Source: Opitutaceae bacterium (GTDB lineage: Bacteria > Verrucomicrobiota > Verrucomicrobiia > Opitutales > Opitutaceae). Taken from it: a stretch of DNA of 45,079 nucleotides. The position numbers and the translations under genes were made by a program. The notes below the pieces were generated by a model, which worked only from the letters and a program-made list of their open reading frames with translations, searched no databases and was not told the DNA's origin. Within the stretch, counting starts at the first letter, position 1. Each line of letters opens with the position of its first letter. The stretch covers positions 1 to 45,079 of the forward strand of contig JAUYAK010000094.1 in assembly GCA_030693515.1 (NCBI GenBank). The letters are read 5' to 3'. Below, in pieces: positions 16,042-26,445 of the stretch.

Positions 16042-17565
16042 TCAGCGGCTGCGGCCGGCGGTGATGATGGCGGCGAGCTTGGCCTTCATCTGCTCGGCGC
16101 GCTCGGGGTGCTGGGCCAGCACATCGGTCTTCTCGCCGGGGTCTTGGGACAAATCGAACAGCTGGAACTGCGGCACGGGGGTGTTGGCGAGCTGCCGCTC
16201 GACGACGACGTTGCGCGCGGACTTGGTGTCGTAGCGCACGAGTTTCCAGGGGCCGACGCGGAAGCCGTAGTTGCCGGTGCCGCCGTTGTCCTGCTGCACG
16301 AGGTGCTCGCGGCCCTTGGCCCCGGGGCGGCCGAGCAGCGCGCCGGAGACATCGATGCTGTCGAGGCAGGCGCCCTCGGGGAGGGGAGTGCCGGCGATCG
16401 CGGCGAAGCTCGCGGCGAGGTCGATGGTGCAGACGACGTCGTCGGACACGGCGGGTTTGATCGTGCCTTTCCAGCGCGCGATGAACGGCGTGCGCGTGCC
16501 GCCCTCGAAGACGCTGTATTTGCCGCCGCTGAAGGGCCCGCCGGCGCGGTGGGCGCCGAGTTTCTCGAGGGCAAAGTCCTTGTAGCCGTCGTCCATCACG
16601 GGGCCGTTGTCGGAGCAGACGATGACGAGTGTCTTCTCGGCGAGGCCGAGGCGATCGAGCGTTTTCATGATCTCGCCGACCTGCCAGTCGAACTGGAGGA
16701 TCGAGTCGGCCCGGAAGCCGAGGCCGGTTTTGCCCTGGAAGCGCTCGTGCGGCATGCGGGGCACATGGATGTCGTGCGACGCGAGGAAGAGAAAGAACGG
16801 GCGGTCGCGGTTGGCCTCGATCCACGCGTTGGACTTCTCGGCCCACTTGTCGGCGAGGTCCTCGTCACGGAAGCGCGCGGCGTGGCCACCGGTGTAGAAA
16901 CCGATTCGCGAGATGCCGTTGTGGATGGTGGCGTTGTGGCCGTGGGACCAGTCCATCCTGAGCGTGGAGCGGTGCGTGATGCCGGTGGGGTGATCGCCGG
17001 CGGGGGCGCTGTTGCCGACCCAGAGCGGGTCCTTGGGGTCGAGGCCGACGATGCGGTAGTTCTCCAGATAGACTTGGGGCACGCGGTCGTTGGTGGTGGG
17101 CAGGAGGAAGTTGTAGTCGAAGCCAATCTCGCGCGGGCCGGGCTTGATCTCGTTGTTCCAATCCGGGCCCTTGCCTTCTTCGCCGAGGCCGAGGTGCCAC
17201 TTGCCGATGACGGCGGTGCGATAGCCGGCGTTCTTCGCGAGATCGGCGATGGTGACGGCGTCGGGCGGCACGACCATGTGGCCATTGGGCGGCGCGATGC
17301 CGGTGCCCTTGCGGCGGAAGGCATAGGAGCCGGTGAGAAACGAGTAGCGCGTGGGCGTGCAGGTGGAGGCGGAGCAGTAGCCGCTGGTGAAGCGCCGACC
17401 CTCGGCGGCGAGGCGGTCGAGGTTCGGCGTCTTGAAAGCGGTTGCGCCATAGGCGGAGACGTCGCCGTAGCCGAGGTCGTCGGCCATGATGACGATCACG
17501 TTGGGCTTTTCCGCGGCGAGCAGCGGGGCAAAGGCGGCGAGGAGAGCGAGGGCGAGGAGGCGCAT
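16042..17565 (-). CDS. Secreted arylsulfatase-type sulfatase (CTPTR)
   Basis: A 507-residue type I sulfatase with a signal peptide (MRLLALALLAAFAPLLAA). Metal ligands are in VIVIMADDLGYGDVS. The formylglycine motif is CTPTRYSFLTG (the Cys is converted post-translationally), followed by TAVIGKWHLG and, in the C-terminal half, IVCSDNGPVMDDG (Asp-Asn metal ligands). The ending QDPGEKTDVLAQHPERAEQM is the common sulfatase tail. It is the last gene of the sulfatase island, 41 bp after the preceding sulfatase. Closest in look to arylsulfatase A-like enzymes acting on sulfated sugars; exact subfamily not assigned. Confidence 0.93.
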   Translation of the reverse strand: MRLLALALLAAFAPLLAAEKPNVIVIMADDLGYGDVSAYGATAFKTPNLDRLAAEGRRFTSGYCSASTCTPTRYSFLTGSYAFRRKGTGIAPPNGHMVVPPDAVTIADLAKNAGYRTAVIGKWHLGLGEEGKGPDWNNEIKPGPREIGFDYNFLLPTTNDRVPQVYLENYRIVGLDPKDPLWVGNSAPAGDHPTGITHRSTLRMDWSHGHNATIHNGISRIGFYTGGHAARFRDEDLADKWAEKSNAWIEANRDRPFFLFLASHDIHVPRMPHERFQGKTGLGFRADSILQFDWQVGEIMKTLDRLGLAEKTLVIVCSDNGPVMDDGYKDFALEKLGAHRAGGPFSGGKYSVFEGGTRTPFIARWKGTIKPAVSDDVVCTIDLAASFAAIAGTPLPEGACLDSIDVSGALLGRPGAKGREHLVQQDNGGTGNYGFRVGPWKLVRYDTKSARNVVVERQLANTPVPQFQLFDLSQDPGEKTDVLAQHPERAEQMKAKLAAIITAGRSR

Positions 17566-17606
17566 GGGGAAGAGGGCGAGATGGAGAGTGGGGGGAGACG
17601 GCGAGA

Positions 17607-19088
17607 CTACTTGGACGAGGGCGCGGATTTTTTTGCGCCCTTTTTGGCAGCGGGGGATTTTTTGGCCCCGCGCTGGTCGAGGGGCAAGAGCGCACCGCCG
17701 CGGGCGTTCATCTCTTGATCGCAGAGGGCGCGCTGCTCGCGGAGGATCGCGGCGTGGGCGGGATCAGCGGCGAGATTGACGAGTTCGTCGGGATCGGCGC
17801 GGAGGTCGTGGAGAAATTCATAGGCGGGCTGCTGGTCGAAGTAGCGGGCGTAAACGTAGCGTTCGCCGCGCACGCCCTCCCACGTGAGCGTGGGCGCGAG
17901 GTCGAGGTGTTCGCAGAAAAAATGGCGGCGCCAGTCCGCGGGCGCGCGGCTCTCGACGAGTGGCGCGAGGCTGCGGCCTTCGTAGGCGGCGGGCGTTTTC
18001 GCGCCGGCCCAATCGAGAAACGTGGCGGGGAGATCGACGTTGAGGGCAAGCTGGTCGAGCACGCGGCCGCGCTGGGCCGCGGGCAGACGCGGATCGTAGA
18101 TCACGAGTGGCACGCGCAGCGACTCCTCGAAGTGCGACCACTTGCCCTGAAAGCCGCGGTCGCCGAGGTAGTAGCCGTTGTCGGCGGTGTAGACGATGAT
18201 GGTGTTCTCAGCGAGGCCGGCGCGTTCGAGCGCGGCGACCACACGGGCGAGCGCGCGATCGATGCCGGTGATCATGCGGAGGTAGGCGCGGACGTTGGTC
18301 TGATACTTTTCCGGGGTGTCGTAGCTCCAGAAGAAGCGCTCACGATTGATGGAGCTTTTGAGGAAATCCGGGTGGCGTTCGTAGATCGCGGGATCGCCGA
18401 GGCGCGGGGGAGGAATCACGCGGTCCTCGTAGAGTCCGTCGGCCGAGGGCGGCCACGGGTAGTGGCCGATGCCGGGGCGGCGATCATTATCCTCGGCGTG
18501 GGAGGCATTGAACCAGAGGTTGAGGGCGAAGGGCTGGCCTTTCGGCTGCGTCTGGAGGAATTCGATGGCGCGATCGGCGACGAGGTCGGTCTCGTGGCGT
18601 TTGGAGCCGTCGGGCAGCGTCTTGAAATACGGGTTGCGGCCGATGGCCTCGTAGCGGTCGAACTGCGCGGCGGGATCGAAGCCGGGCGGGGCGGTCATGT
18701 GCCATTTGCCGAAGTGACCGGTGCGGTAGCCGGCGGCGCGCAGTTGCAGCGGATAAATGGTGCTGAGGGCGGCGGGGGTCACCCGCGGGATGGCGTCGCG
18801 CTGCGCGTGCGAGCGTGCCCACTGGCCGGTGAGGATGACGGAGCGGCTGACCCAGCAGACGGAGGTGGTGACAAATGCATTGCGGAACCGCACGCCTTCG
18901 CGGGCGAGCCGGTCGATGGCGGGCGTCTGGATGATCGGGTGGCCGGCGACGCCGAGGGTATCGTGCCGCTGATCGTCGGCGAAGAAGAAGAGGATGTTGG
19001 GCGGGCTGGGTGTGGCGGCGGCCGCCGCTGCGACGCAGGGCGTGACGAGGCCGGCGGCAAAAGCGAGAAGTCCAAGGATGGTTTTCAC
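17607..19088 (-). CDS. Secreted sulfatase with non-canonical CWVSR active-site motif
   Basis: A 493-residue sulfatase starting at GTG 19088. It has a signal peptide, then PNILFFFADDQRHDTLG, the active-site segment VCWVSRSVILTGQ (codons 18843-18857), TGHFGKWHM and IVYTADNGYYLGDRG. The Cys and Arg of the C-x-P-x-R motif are kept but Pro is replaced by Val. The Lys-rich C-terminus (KKSPAAKKGAKKSAPSSK) is an unusual tail. It lies between the esterase gene (24 bp upstream) and the CTPTR sulfatase, so it is probably co-transcribed with them. The fold and metal ligands are complete, so an active enzyme is likely if the maturase tolerates the motif. Confidence 0.92.
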   Translation of the reverse strand: MKTILGLLAFAAGLVTPCVAAAAAATPSPPNILFFFADDQRHDTLGVAGHPIIQTPAIDRLAREGVRFRNAFVTTSVCWVSRSVILTGQWARSHAQRDAIPRVTPAALSTIYPLQLRAAGYRTGHFGKWHMTAPPGFDPAAQFDRYEAIGRNPYFKTLPDGSKRHETDLVADRAIEFLQTQPKGQPFALNLWFNASHAEDNDRRPGIGHYPWPPSADGLYEDRVIPPPRLGDPAIYERHPDFLKSSINRERFFWSYDTPEKYQTNVRAYLRMITGIDRALARVVAALERAGLAENTIIVYTADNGYYLGDRGFQGKWSHFEESLRVPLVIYDPRLPAAQRGRVLDQLALNVDLPATFLDWAGAKTPAAYEGRSLAPLVESRAPADWRRHFFCEHLDLAPTLTWEGVRGERYVYARYFDQQPAYEFLHDLRADPDELVNLAADPAHAAILREQRALCDQEMNARGGALLPLDQRGAKKSPAAKKGAKKSAPSSK

Positions 19089-19112
19089 GGGATCGAGGGC
19101 GGGGGCGTGCGG

Positions 19113-20069
19113 CTACTTCGGCCGGTGCGCGTCAAAGGTGCGCTGGTGGTGGCGCATGATATCGTCGCCGTTTTTGTCGTAGCTGCCGGTGGCAGTGTGA
19201 GCGACATCGGCGATGGCGAGGAACTCGTGGGCGACGCCCAGCGTTTTCAGGTAGGCGGAGAACTGGAGGTTGGCCTCGTAGTTGAAGCACTGGGTGCCGT
19301 CCCAGATTAGAATGTTCAGCGCCGGCCGGGCCGGGCGCGTCGCGTAGGCCTTGGCGAAGTCCCAGGTGTTGGTGCCGACGGGAAGGAAGCGCAGCGTGGG
19401 CGACTCATAGCCGTCGTTTTCCTGAATCTTTTTTTCAGGGCCGTAACCAGAACCGCCCGGTGCCACCGAAAGGAAGAGCTCCGGATACTTGAACATGATC
19501 CGCGTGGTCCCACGCCCACCCTGCGAGTAGCCTTCGAGGGCGCGACCCTCGCGCGTGCCCCAGGTGCGATAGGTCGCGTCGATGTGGGGGACGAGTTCTT
19601 TGATAAAGATCGTCTCGCCGAGTCCGTGCTTCAGCTCGGGCATATCATACCAGCTCACGGGCCCGCCGTTGGGGAAGACGTAGATCGTGGGTTTGATTTT
19701 TCCGGCTTTGACGGCGGCGTGCACGTAGTCGGCGAGCCGCACACTCTTGCCTTCCCCGCCCGGGCGGCCGCCTTGGAGATAATAGACGACCGGATAACGC
19801 TCCCGGCCCTCGGCATAGCCGGGCGGGAGGTAAATGTAGTAGCCCACCGCGACTCCCATGGACGGACTCTGAAACGCCACATGCTTCACCGTCGGCGGCA
19901 GGGCCTGCTTCGCCTTGCCGGTGTTCGCGAGCGGCGAGACCCACGAAAATGGCGCTTCTTGTTTCGCGGCCTTGGCGGCCTTCCCGTCTTGGGCGAAGCC
20001 GATGGCGGTGCAACCGAGGATGCCCAGGCTGAGCATCCCGAGGCGCAGAGCGAACAGGGCAGGGTTCAT
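19113..20069 (-). CDS. Secreted alpha/beta-hydrolase esterase (esterase D/feruloyl esterase-like)
   Basis: A 318-residue protein starting at ATG 20069 (MNPALFALRLGMLSLGILGC), a signal peptide. A longer reading to 20237 would run through a palindromic repeat and is rejected. The fold is the PF00756 esterase family: VGYYIYLPPGY, then YPVVYYLQGG, nucleophile elbow EGYSQGGRGT, and a late catalytic His region (DVAHTATGSYD). Members include feruloyl, acetyl and other carbohydrate esterases. Placement inside the sulfatase run, 24 bp before the CWVSR sulfatase, suggests it removes ester groups from the same polysaccharide. The substrate is inferred from context only. Confidence 0.88.
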   Translation of the reverse strand: MNPALFALRLGMLSLGILGCTAIGFAQDGKAAKAAKQEAPFSWVSPLANTGKAKQALPPTVKHVAFQSPSMGVAVGYYIYLPPGYAEGRERYPVVYYLQGGRPGGEGKSVRLADYVHAAVKAGKIKPTIYVFPNGGPVSWYDMPELKHGLGETIFIKELVPHIDATYRTWGTREGRALEGYSQGGRGTTRIMFKYPELFLSVAPGGSGYGPEKKIQENDGYESPTLRFLPVGTNTWDFAKAYATRPARPALNILIWDGTQCFNYEANLQFSAYLKTLGVAHEFLAIADVAHTATGSYDKNGDDIMRHHQRTFDAHRPK

Positions 20070-20129
20070 AAGAGATAGCTGCGGGACTTGGCACGGGTAT
20101 CTCATGGCTGCCCGGTCCAAGGCATGAGC

Positions 20130-20221
20130 CACAGAGTGCACAGAGTTCCGCCACGGAGGACACAGAGCAAAACACCTGGTCTCCTCTGTGAACTCTGTGG
20201 CGGAACTCTGTGCGCTCTGTG
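20130..20221. repeat. 25-bp inverted repeat (CACAGAGTGCACAGAG type)
   Basis: Arms at 20130-20154 and 20197-20221 are reverse complements except at one position; inner sequence (GGAGGACACAGAG / CTCCTCTGTG) extends the pairing. It occupies the 189-bp gap between the sulfatase ending at 20259 and the esterase start at 20069. The CACAGAG-rich palindrome is of a type dispersed in many genomes. It may terminate or attenuate transcription into the esterase. Confidence 0.8.
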
Positions 20222-20258
20222 ACAAAAAGATTCTCACGGAAAGTGTGATCTATTCGGG

Positions 20259-21803
20259 CTAGGCCTTTTTCTTCGCGGCTTTTTGTTTCGGTGCAGGCTC
20301 GGCGGGCGGCGTGAGGCCGTCGGCGGGCTGGTTCCACAACCGCCAGGGATCGTCGAGGCGGCGCATTTCGGCGAGGAGCAGGGCCTGCATCTCGGCGAGC
20401 TTGCCCGCGTGTTTCGGGTCGCCCGCGAGATTCACTTGATGCTTGGCGGGCGTCTTGCCGGTGAGGGCGATCACCTTGGGATCGTGGTGCTGGGCGAGAA
20501 ACTCGTGGGGGGTTTCGGCGAGGTTGAAGAGCTGCGTCTCGCGCACTTTGCCGTCCATCACATCGTATTGGATCAGTTTCCAGTCGCCCCGGCGCACGCT
20601 GCGCATGCCGGGCTTGGTGCCGCCGTTATACGCGCCGAAGAGGACGTCGCGGAGGACGGGTTTCTTGCCCTCGAATACGGGGCGGGCGCTGAGGCCCTCG
20701 TTCGAGGCGGGCGGTGTGATCCCCGCGAAATCACAGAGCGTGGCGAGCACGTCGAGCAGGTAGAGGTTTCCCTGGGCGCGCGTGCCGGGCTTGATCCCGG
20801 GGCCCTGCACGATGAAGGGCACGCGCCACGTGTGCTCGTAGAGGTTTTGTTTGCCCTGCAAACCGTGGCGGCCGATCGCCATGCCGTGGTCTGCGGTGTA
20901 GATGATGTAGGTGTTGTCGAGTTCGCCCATCGCACGGAGGCGGTCGAGCACGCGGCCGATTTGGATGTCGATGTTTTCACTGCACGCGAACTCGCGGCCG
21001 AGCTCGTTGCGGATGGTGACTTCGTCGCGTCGCTCCCAGACGCCGCTGACATCCACTTCGTCGCGCAGGCCGGGATGGCCATGGTGAAACGGATGCGCGG
21101 GCAGGTAGTTGCCGGGGAGGCGCGGGGCTTTGGGATTGGCGGGCGGAAGCGTGGCTTTGTCGGCGTGATTGACGGCGCCGTATTTGGCGAGCAGCTCGGG
21201 CTTGCCGTCGCGCGTGTCGTGCGGATGGGAGAAGCCGAAGTAGATCAGAAATGGATTGGTGTCCTTGGTCGCGGTGCGCTGTCCGAGGTAGGTGAGCACC
21301 TGCTCGGCGTGCCAGGCGCTGCCGGATTCGTCGGTGCCGCCACGCTTGGAGGCGTCCTTGCGGACCGTGAACTGCTGGTTGGCGCCCTCGTAACTGTTGC
21401 CGATTTTGCAGGTGCGCATCGTGGCGTAGCCGGCGCGGTTGAAGACGGCGGCGAGGGTGTTGATCTCCAGATTAGGCGGGCACAGGCCCTTCGCCAACGC
21501 GCCCGGCGCGATCGGGAGATGCCAGAGCGTGCGCCCGCTCATGATCATGTGGCGCGACGGGGTGCAGACGGCGCCACTGAACGAGCCCATGTGATACGCG
21601 CCGTCCACGACCATGCCGCCGGCGGCGAGCCGATCGAGCACGGGGGTCTGCAATTCCGAGGCTGGATTGTAGGCCTTCAGCTCGAAGGGCGACTGATCAT
21701 CGACGAGGATGAAAAGGATGTTCGGGCGCTTGGCGGCGGCGAAGGCCGTCGAACCGAGGACGAATGCGAGGAGGGCGGGGAGCAGGCAGCGTAGTTTGGG
21801 CAT
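20259..21803 (-). CDS. Secreted sulfatase (CTPSR), choline-sulfatase/S1-like
   Basis: A 514-residue sulfatase with a signal peptide (MPKLRCLLPALLAFVLGSTAFA). PNILFILVDDQSPFELKAYN carries the Asp pair, AVCTPSRHMIMSGRT the canonical formylglycine motif, and YIIYTADHGMAIGRHGLQGK the second metal/substrate site (Asp-His variant common in choline-sulfatase and N-sulfatase-like enzymes). Spacing and length fit the family; the C-terminus is Lys/Ala-rich (PAPKQKAAKKKA). It follows the CRPAL sulfatase by 52 bp on the same strand. Substrate unknown. Confidence 0.93.
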   Translation of the reverse strand: MPKLRCLLPALLAFVLGSTAFAAAKRPNILFILVDDQSPFELKAYNPASELQTPVLDRLAAGGMVVDGAYHMGSFSGAVCTPSRHMIMSGRTLWHLPIAPGALAKGLCPPNLEINTLAAVFNRAGYATMRTCKIGNSYEGANQQFTVRKDASKRGGTDESGSAWHAEQVLTYLGQRTATKDTNPFLIYFGFSHPHDTRDGKPELLAKYGAVNHADKATLPPANPKAPRLPGNYLPAHPFHHGHPGLRDEVDVSGVWERRDEVTIRNELGREFACSENIDIQIGRVLDRLRAMGELDNTYIIYTADHGMAIGRHGLQGKQNLYEHTWRVPFIVQGPGIKPGTRAQGNLYLLDVLATLCDFAGITPPASNEGLSARPVFEGKKPVLRDVLFGAYNGGTKPGMRSVRRGDWKLIQYDVMDGKVRETQLFNLAETPHEFLAQHHDPKVIALTGKTPAKHQVNLAGDPKHAGKLAEMQALLLAEMRRLDDPWRLWNQPADGLTPPAEPAPKQKAAKKKA

Positions 21804-21855
21804 GATGGCGGCGTAGGCTAATGCGCGAACGGGAGCGTTTCTTAACGGCGGAGCT

Positions 21856-23277
21856 TCACTCGGTCCACGTGGTCTGCGCTTTCCGGCCCTCGGGCCGCCA
21901 CCAGGCGTCGAGTTTGGCGGCGAGGCGGGCGACGACGGCGGGGTTTTGCGCGGCGAGGTTTTGGTTCTCGTGCGGATCGGCGAGGAGGTCGAAGAGCTGC
22001 GGGCGCTTCTCGTCGCGGGGGTTCGACGAGGCGTAGCGCGCGCTCACGGCCCCGTCGTAGGTGAGGAGGAGTTTCCATTTTCCCTCGACGACCCAGCGAT
22101 AGACGAGGCTGTCGGCCGGGCGGTCGATGTTCGTGACGTCGTGGGCGAAGGTCTCGCCGAGCACGCTGTCGCGCGGCGTGGGCGCGCCGGATTTCAGGAT
22201 TGGCAGGAGGTTGAGGCCGGGCAGCTCGCGCGGGATGGGCGCGCCGGCGGCGGCGAGCAGCGTGGGCACGATGTCGATGCTCGAGCAGAGCTGGTCGCCG
22301 CGCAGGCCGGGGCGAATGACGCCCGGCCAGCTGAAGAGTGTGGGCTGGCGCGTGCCGCCTTCATTGGCGGACTGCTTGGAGCGCGGGGCGAAGCCGTTGC
22401 CATCGACCTGCTGAATCCAGCCGTTGTCGGCGATGTAAACGAAGACGGTGTTTTCACGCAGGCCCTTTTGGTCGATGCGATCGACGAGCTGGCCGCAGGT
22501 CTCGTCGAACCACTCGACCATCGCGTAATACTTCGCGACATGATCGGAGGCGATGCCCTTGGCCTTGTATTTCTGGAACAGGCGATCCGGCGGCGTGTGC
22601 GGGGTGTGCGGCATGAAGGGCGCATACCAGACGAAGAACGGCTTTTTTTCCGCGACCGCGTGATCGATGAAGTCGAAGACGGGCTTCAGGCCCTCGCGGC
22701 CGATGACGAGTCCATCGTCGCCGTGGCGGCCGCCGGGCTGAGGGAAGCCGCGCGTCATCCCGTGAGTGAAGCCGCCGCGCTGGTAGGAACCTTCCCACCA
22801 TTTGCCGCTCTGGTGGCTGAGGTAGCCGAGCGTGCCGAGCTGCTTGATGAGCGAGGGCGCGCGGTCGTAGTTGGCGATGAGTTTTTCGCGGAGCGCGGCG
22901 TAGGCGGCCGGATCGCCGGCGCCCTTGGCTTGCTTGCCCTTCGCCTTGGGGGCCGCGGCGGGCGCCGGCGCCATCATCTCGGGCAGGAGCGCAGGATCGT
23001 TGCCGCTGATCTTGTGCTGGTGCGCGTAGAGGCCGGTGGCAAAGGTCGCGAGCGCGGGGCGGCAGAGGGCAGTAGCGACGTAGCCGCGCGTGAAAACGGC
23101 GCTGCGGGCCGCGAGTTTGTCGAGATGCGGAGTCTCGATCTGTTTATGGCCCATGAAACCGTAGTCGGTCCACGCGTGGTCGTCGGAGATGATGAAGACG
23201 ATGTTGGGCGGGCTCGACGCGGCGGCGGCACGGGCGACGAACAACGCGGAAAACAAGAGGAGGATTATTGTGCGCAT
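21856..23277 (-). CDS. Secreted sulfatase homologue with CRPAL in place of CxPxR
   Basis: A 473-residue sulfatase-fold protein starting at ATG 23277 (MRTIILLLFSALFVARAAAA). PNIVFIISDDHAWTDYGFMG carries the metal ligands. The active-site segment reads LCRPALATFATGLYAHQH (CRPAL at 23050-23064), keeping Cys and Pro but with Leu where Arg is nearly invariant. VFVYIADNGWIQQVDGNG supplies the second Asp-Asn pair. The rest is full-length and coherent, so this is not obviously decayed. I recall similar CRPSLAT segments in other PVC sulfatases, so it may be a distinct subfamily rather than a broken gene. The frame stays open upstream, but that part is the shadow of the frameshifted neighbour. Confidence 0.9.
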   Translation of the reverse strand: MRTIILLLFSALFVARAAAASSPPNIVFIISDDHAWTDYGFMGHKQIETPHLDKLAARSAVFTRGYVATALCRPALATFATGLYAHQHKISGNDPALLPEMMAPAPAAAPKAKGKQAKGAGDPAAYAALREKLIANYDRAPSLIKQLGTLGYLSHQSGKWWEGSYQRGGFTHGMTRGFPQPGGRHGDDGLVIGREGLKPVFDFIDHAVAEKKPFFVWYAPFMPHTPHTPPDRLFQKYKAKGIASDHVAKYYAMVEWFDETCGQLVDRIDQKGLRENTVFVYIADNGWIQQVDGNGFAPRSKQSANEGGTRQPTLFSWPGVIRPGLRGDQLCSSIDIVPTLLAAAGAPIPRELPGLNLLPILKSGAPTPRDSVLGETFAHDVTNIDRPADSLVYRWVVEGKWKLLLTYDGAVSARYASSNPRDEKRPQLFDLLADPHENQNLAAQNPAVVARLAAKLDAWWRPEGRKAQTTWTE

Positions 23278-23327
23278 GGGGGAGAGAGAAAAAACGAGGC
23301 GAGGTTTGGGTCGTGAGGGTGAGATGA

Positions 23328-24724
23328 TCAGCGTTTGGCCCCGGTCTTGTCGGGGCGTTTGGCTTGCAGCGGGAAATCCGGCGAATCGATCCGCGCGCTC
23401 GACAGCAGGGCCGTGAGGCGCGCCGTGATCGCGGGCTCGGCGGCGGCGAGGTCCTGCGCCTCCCCGATATCGCGGCCGAGGTGGTAGAGCTCGACCGGGC
23501 GGCCGGGCGCGGCGCGGTAGGCCTTCCAGTCGCCCTGCCGCACGGCCTGCTGGGGCGCGGCCTCCCAATAGAAATGATCGCGTCGCGCCTGAGCGGCGGC
23601 GGGCCGGCCGAGGAGAGTCGGGACGATCGAGACACCGTCGAGGCCGGCGGGCACCGCGGCGCCGGCGAGTTCGGCGAAGGTGGGAAACATGTCCGCGAAA
23701 TCCGAGACGAGGTCCGACACGCCGCCGCGCGTGATGCGGCCGGGCCAGCGCGCGATGAAGGGCACGCGGATGCCGCCCTCGTAGAGCGTGAACTTGAGGT
23801 CGCGGAGCGGGCCGTTGCTGTCGAAGAACTCGGGGTCCTGCCCGCCGGCGGTGATCGGGCCGTTGTCGCTGGTGAAGATGACGAGCGTGTTCTCCGCGAG
23901 CTTGAGCTCGTCGAGCAGATCGGGATGCGGCCGACATCGCGGTCGAGCCGCGTGATCATGGCGGCGCGGACGGCGCGGGGTTCCTTTTGCGCGGCGTAGG
24001 TCTTGGCGCCGGGAAACGGCTTTGGCTCGGGCCACCGGCCGCGGTATTCGGCGAGCGAATCCTCGGGCACGGCGACCTCGGCGTGCGGCGCGGTGAACGC
24101 GCCGTAGAAAAAGAACGGCCGGTCGCGGTGGCGGCGAATGAAGTCGAGGGTCTCGCGCGTGAAGAGATCCTGCGAGTAAACGGCGCGGCGGCCGCCTTGG
24201 TTTTCGGGGATGTCAAAGCGCCGGCCGTTTTTCCAGAGGTGATCGGGGTAGTGGGTGTGGGCGTGGGTCTGGTCGATGAAGCCGAAGAATTCATCGACGC
24301 CGAGGGCGGTGGGCGCGCCCGTGGAGCCGAGTTCGCCGAGACCCCACTTGCCGACCGCGCCGGTCGCGTAGCCCGCGGCCTTGAGCGCCTGGGTGAAGGT
24401 GCGGTCGGTGGCGCGGAGCGGGAGTTTGCTGTTGGCGCGGATGGTGGTGTGGCCGCCGTGGAGACCAGTGAAGAGCACGGTGCGCGACGGCTGGCACGAC
24501 GGTGCGCCGGCGTAATGCTGCGTGAAGCGCAGGCCCTCCTGCGCCATGCGGTCGAGCCGCGGCGTGTGGATCAGTTTTTGGCCATAGCTGCCGACGTCGC
24601 CGTAGCCGAGATCATCGGCGAGGAGGTAGATGACGTTGGGCCGGGCCGGCGAGGGCGCGGCGGTGGTCGTCGTGGGGAGCAGGGCGAACGGAGAAACGAG
24701 CAGAAGGAAGAGGAGACGGGGCAT
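23328..24724 (-). pseudogene. Sulfatase gene (CQPSR) with a frameshift
   Basis: Translation from ATG 24724 gives a signal peptide, then VIYLLADDLGYGDVGSYGQK, SCQPSRTVLFTGL (canonical motif) and GAVGKWGLGELGSTG, running to MITRLDRDVGRI. Homology then jumps frame to DLLDELKLAENTLVIFTSDN and continues to the stop at 23328 through DLKFTLYEGGIRVPFIARWP. The break is at 23922-23923, where two bases lie between the codons for Ile and Asp, so one base is missing (or two are extra). Both halves are otherwise well conserved, so this is either a very recent mutation or a sequence error. If intact the protein would be about 465 residues. It lies 50 bp upstream of the CRPAL sulfatase gene. Confidence 0.85.
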
Positions 24725-24746
24725 GGAGGAAACAGGAGGAGGTGCG

Positions 24747-24819
24747 GTAGCGGTGGGCGTCCCGGCCCGCCGGTTCAGGGCGTTCGCAAATTTCAGCGGG
24801 CAGGGACGCCCGCTGCTAC
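24747..24819. repeat. 73-bp GTAG...CTAC palindromic element
   Basis: Arms at 24747-24772 and 24794-24819 pair over 26 bp with four mismatches, around 21 bases. The arm core GTAGCGGTGGGCGTCCCGGC matches those at 1271-1296 and 13516-13698. The element lies one base from the stop codon of the iduronate-sulfatase-like gene (24821-24823) and 22 bp upstream of the next sulfatase start (24724). Confidence 0.8.
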
Positions 24820-24820
24820 G

Positions 24821-26368
<1,548 letters not shown>

Positions 26369-26445
26369 GGGGGAGTGGGGGATGTTCGGGCCGGCGTCTG
26401 ACCGACGAGCGGCAGCCTGAAAAGAAGCGTCCGCTGGCGGGCGGA

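Noticed and set aside
20070-20237. N-terminal extension of the esterase
   Set aside because: It would translate the CACAGAG palindrome; the signal peptide starts at ATG 20069.
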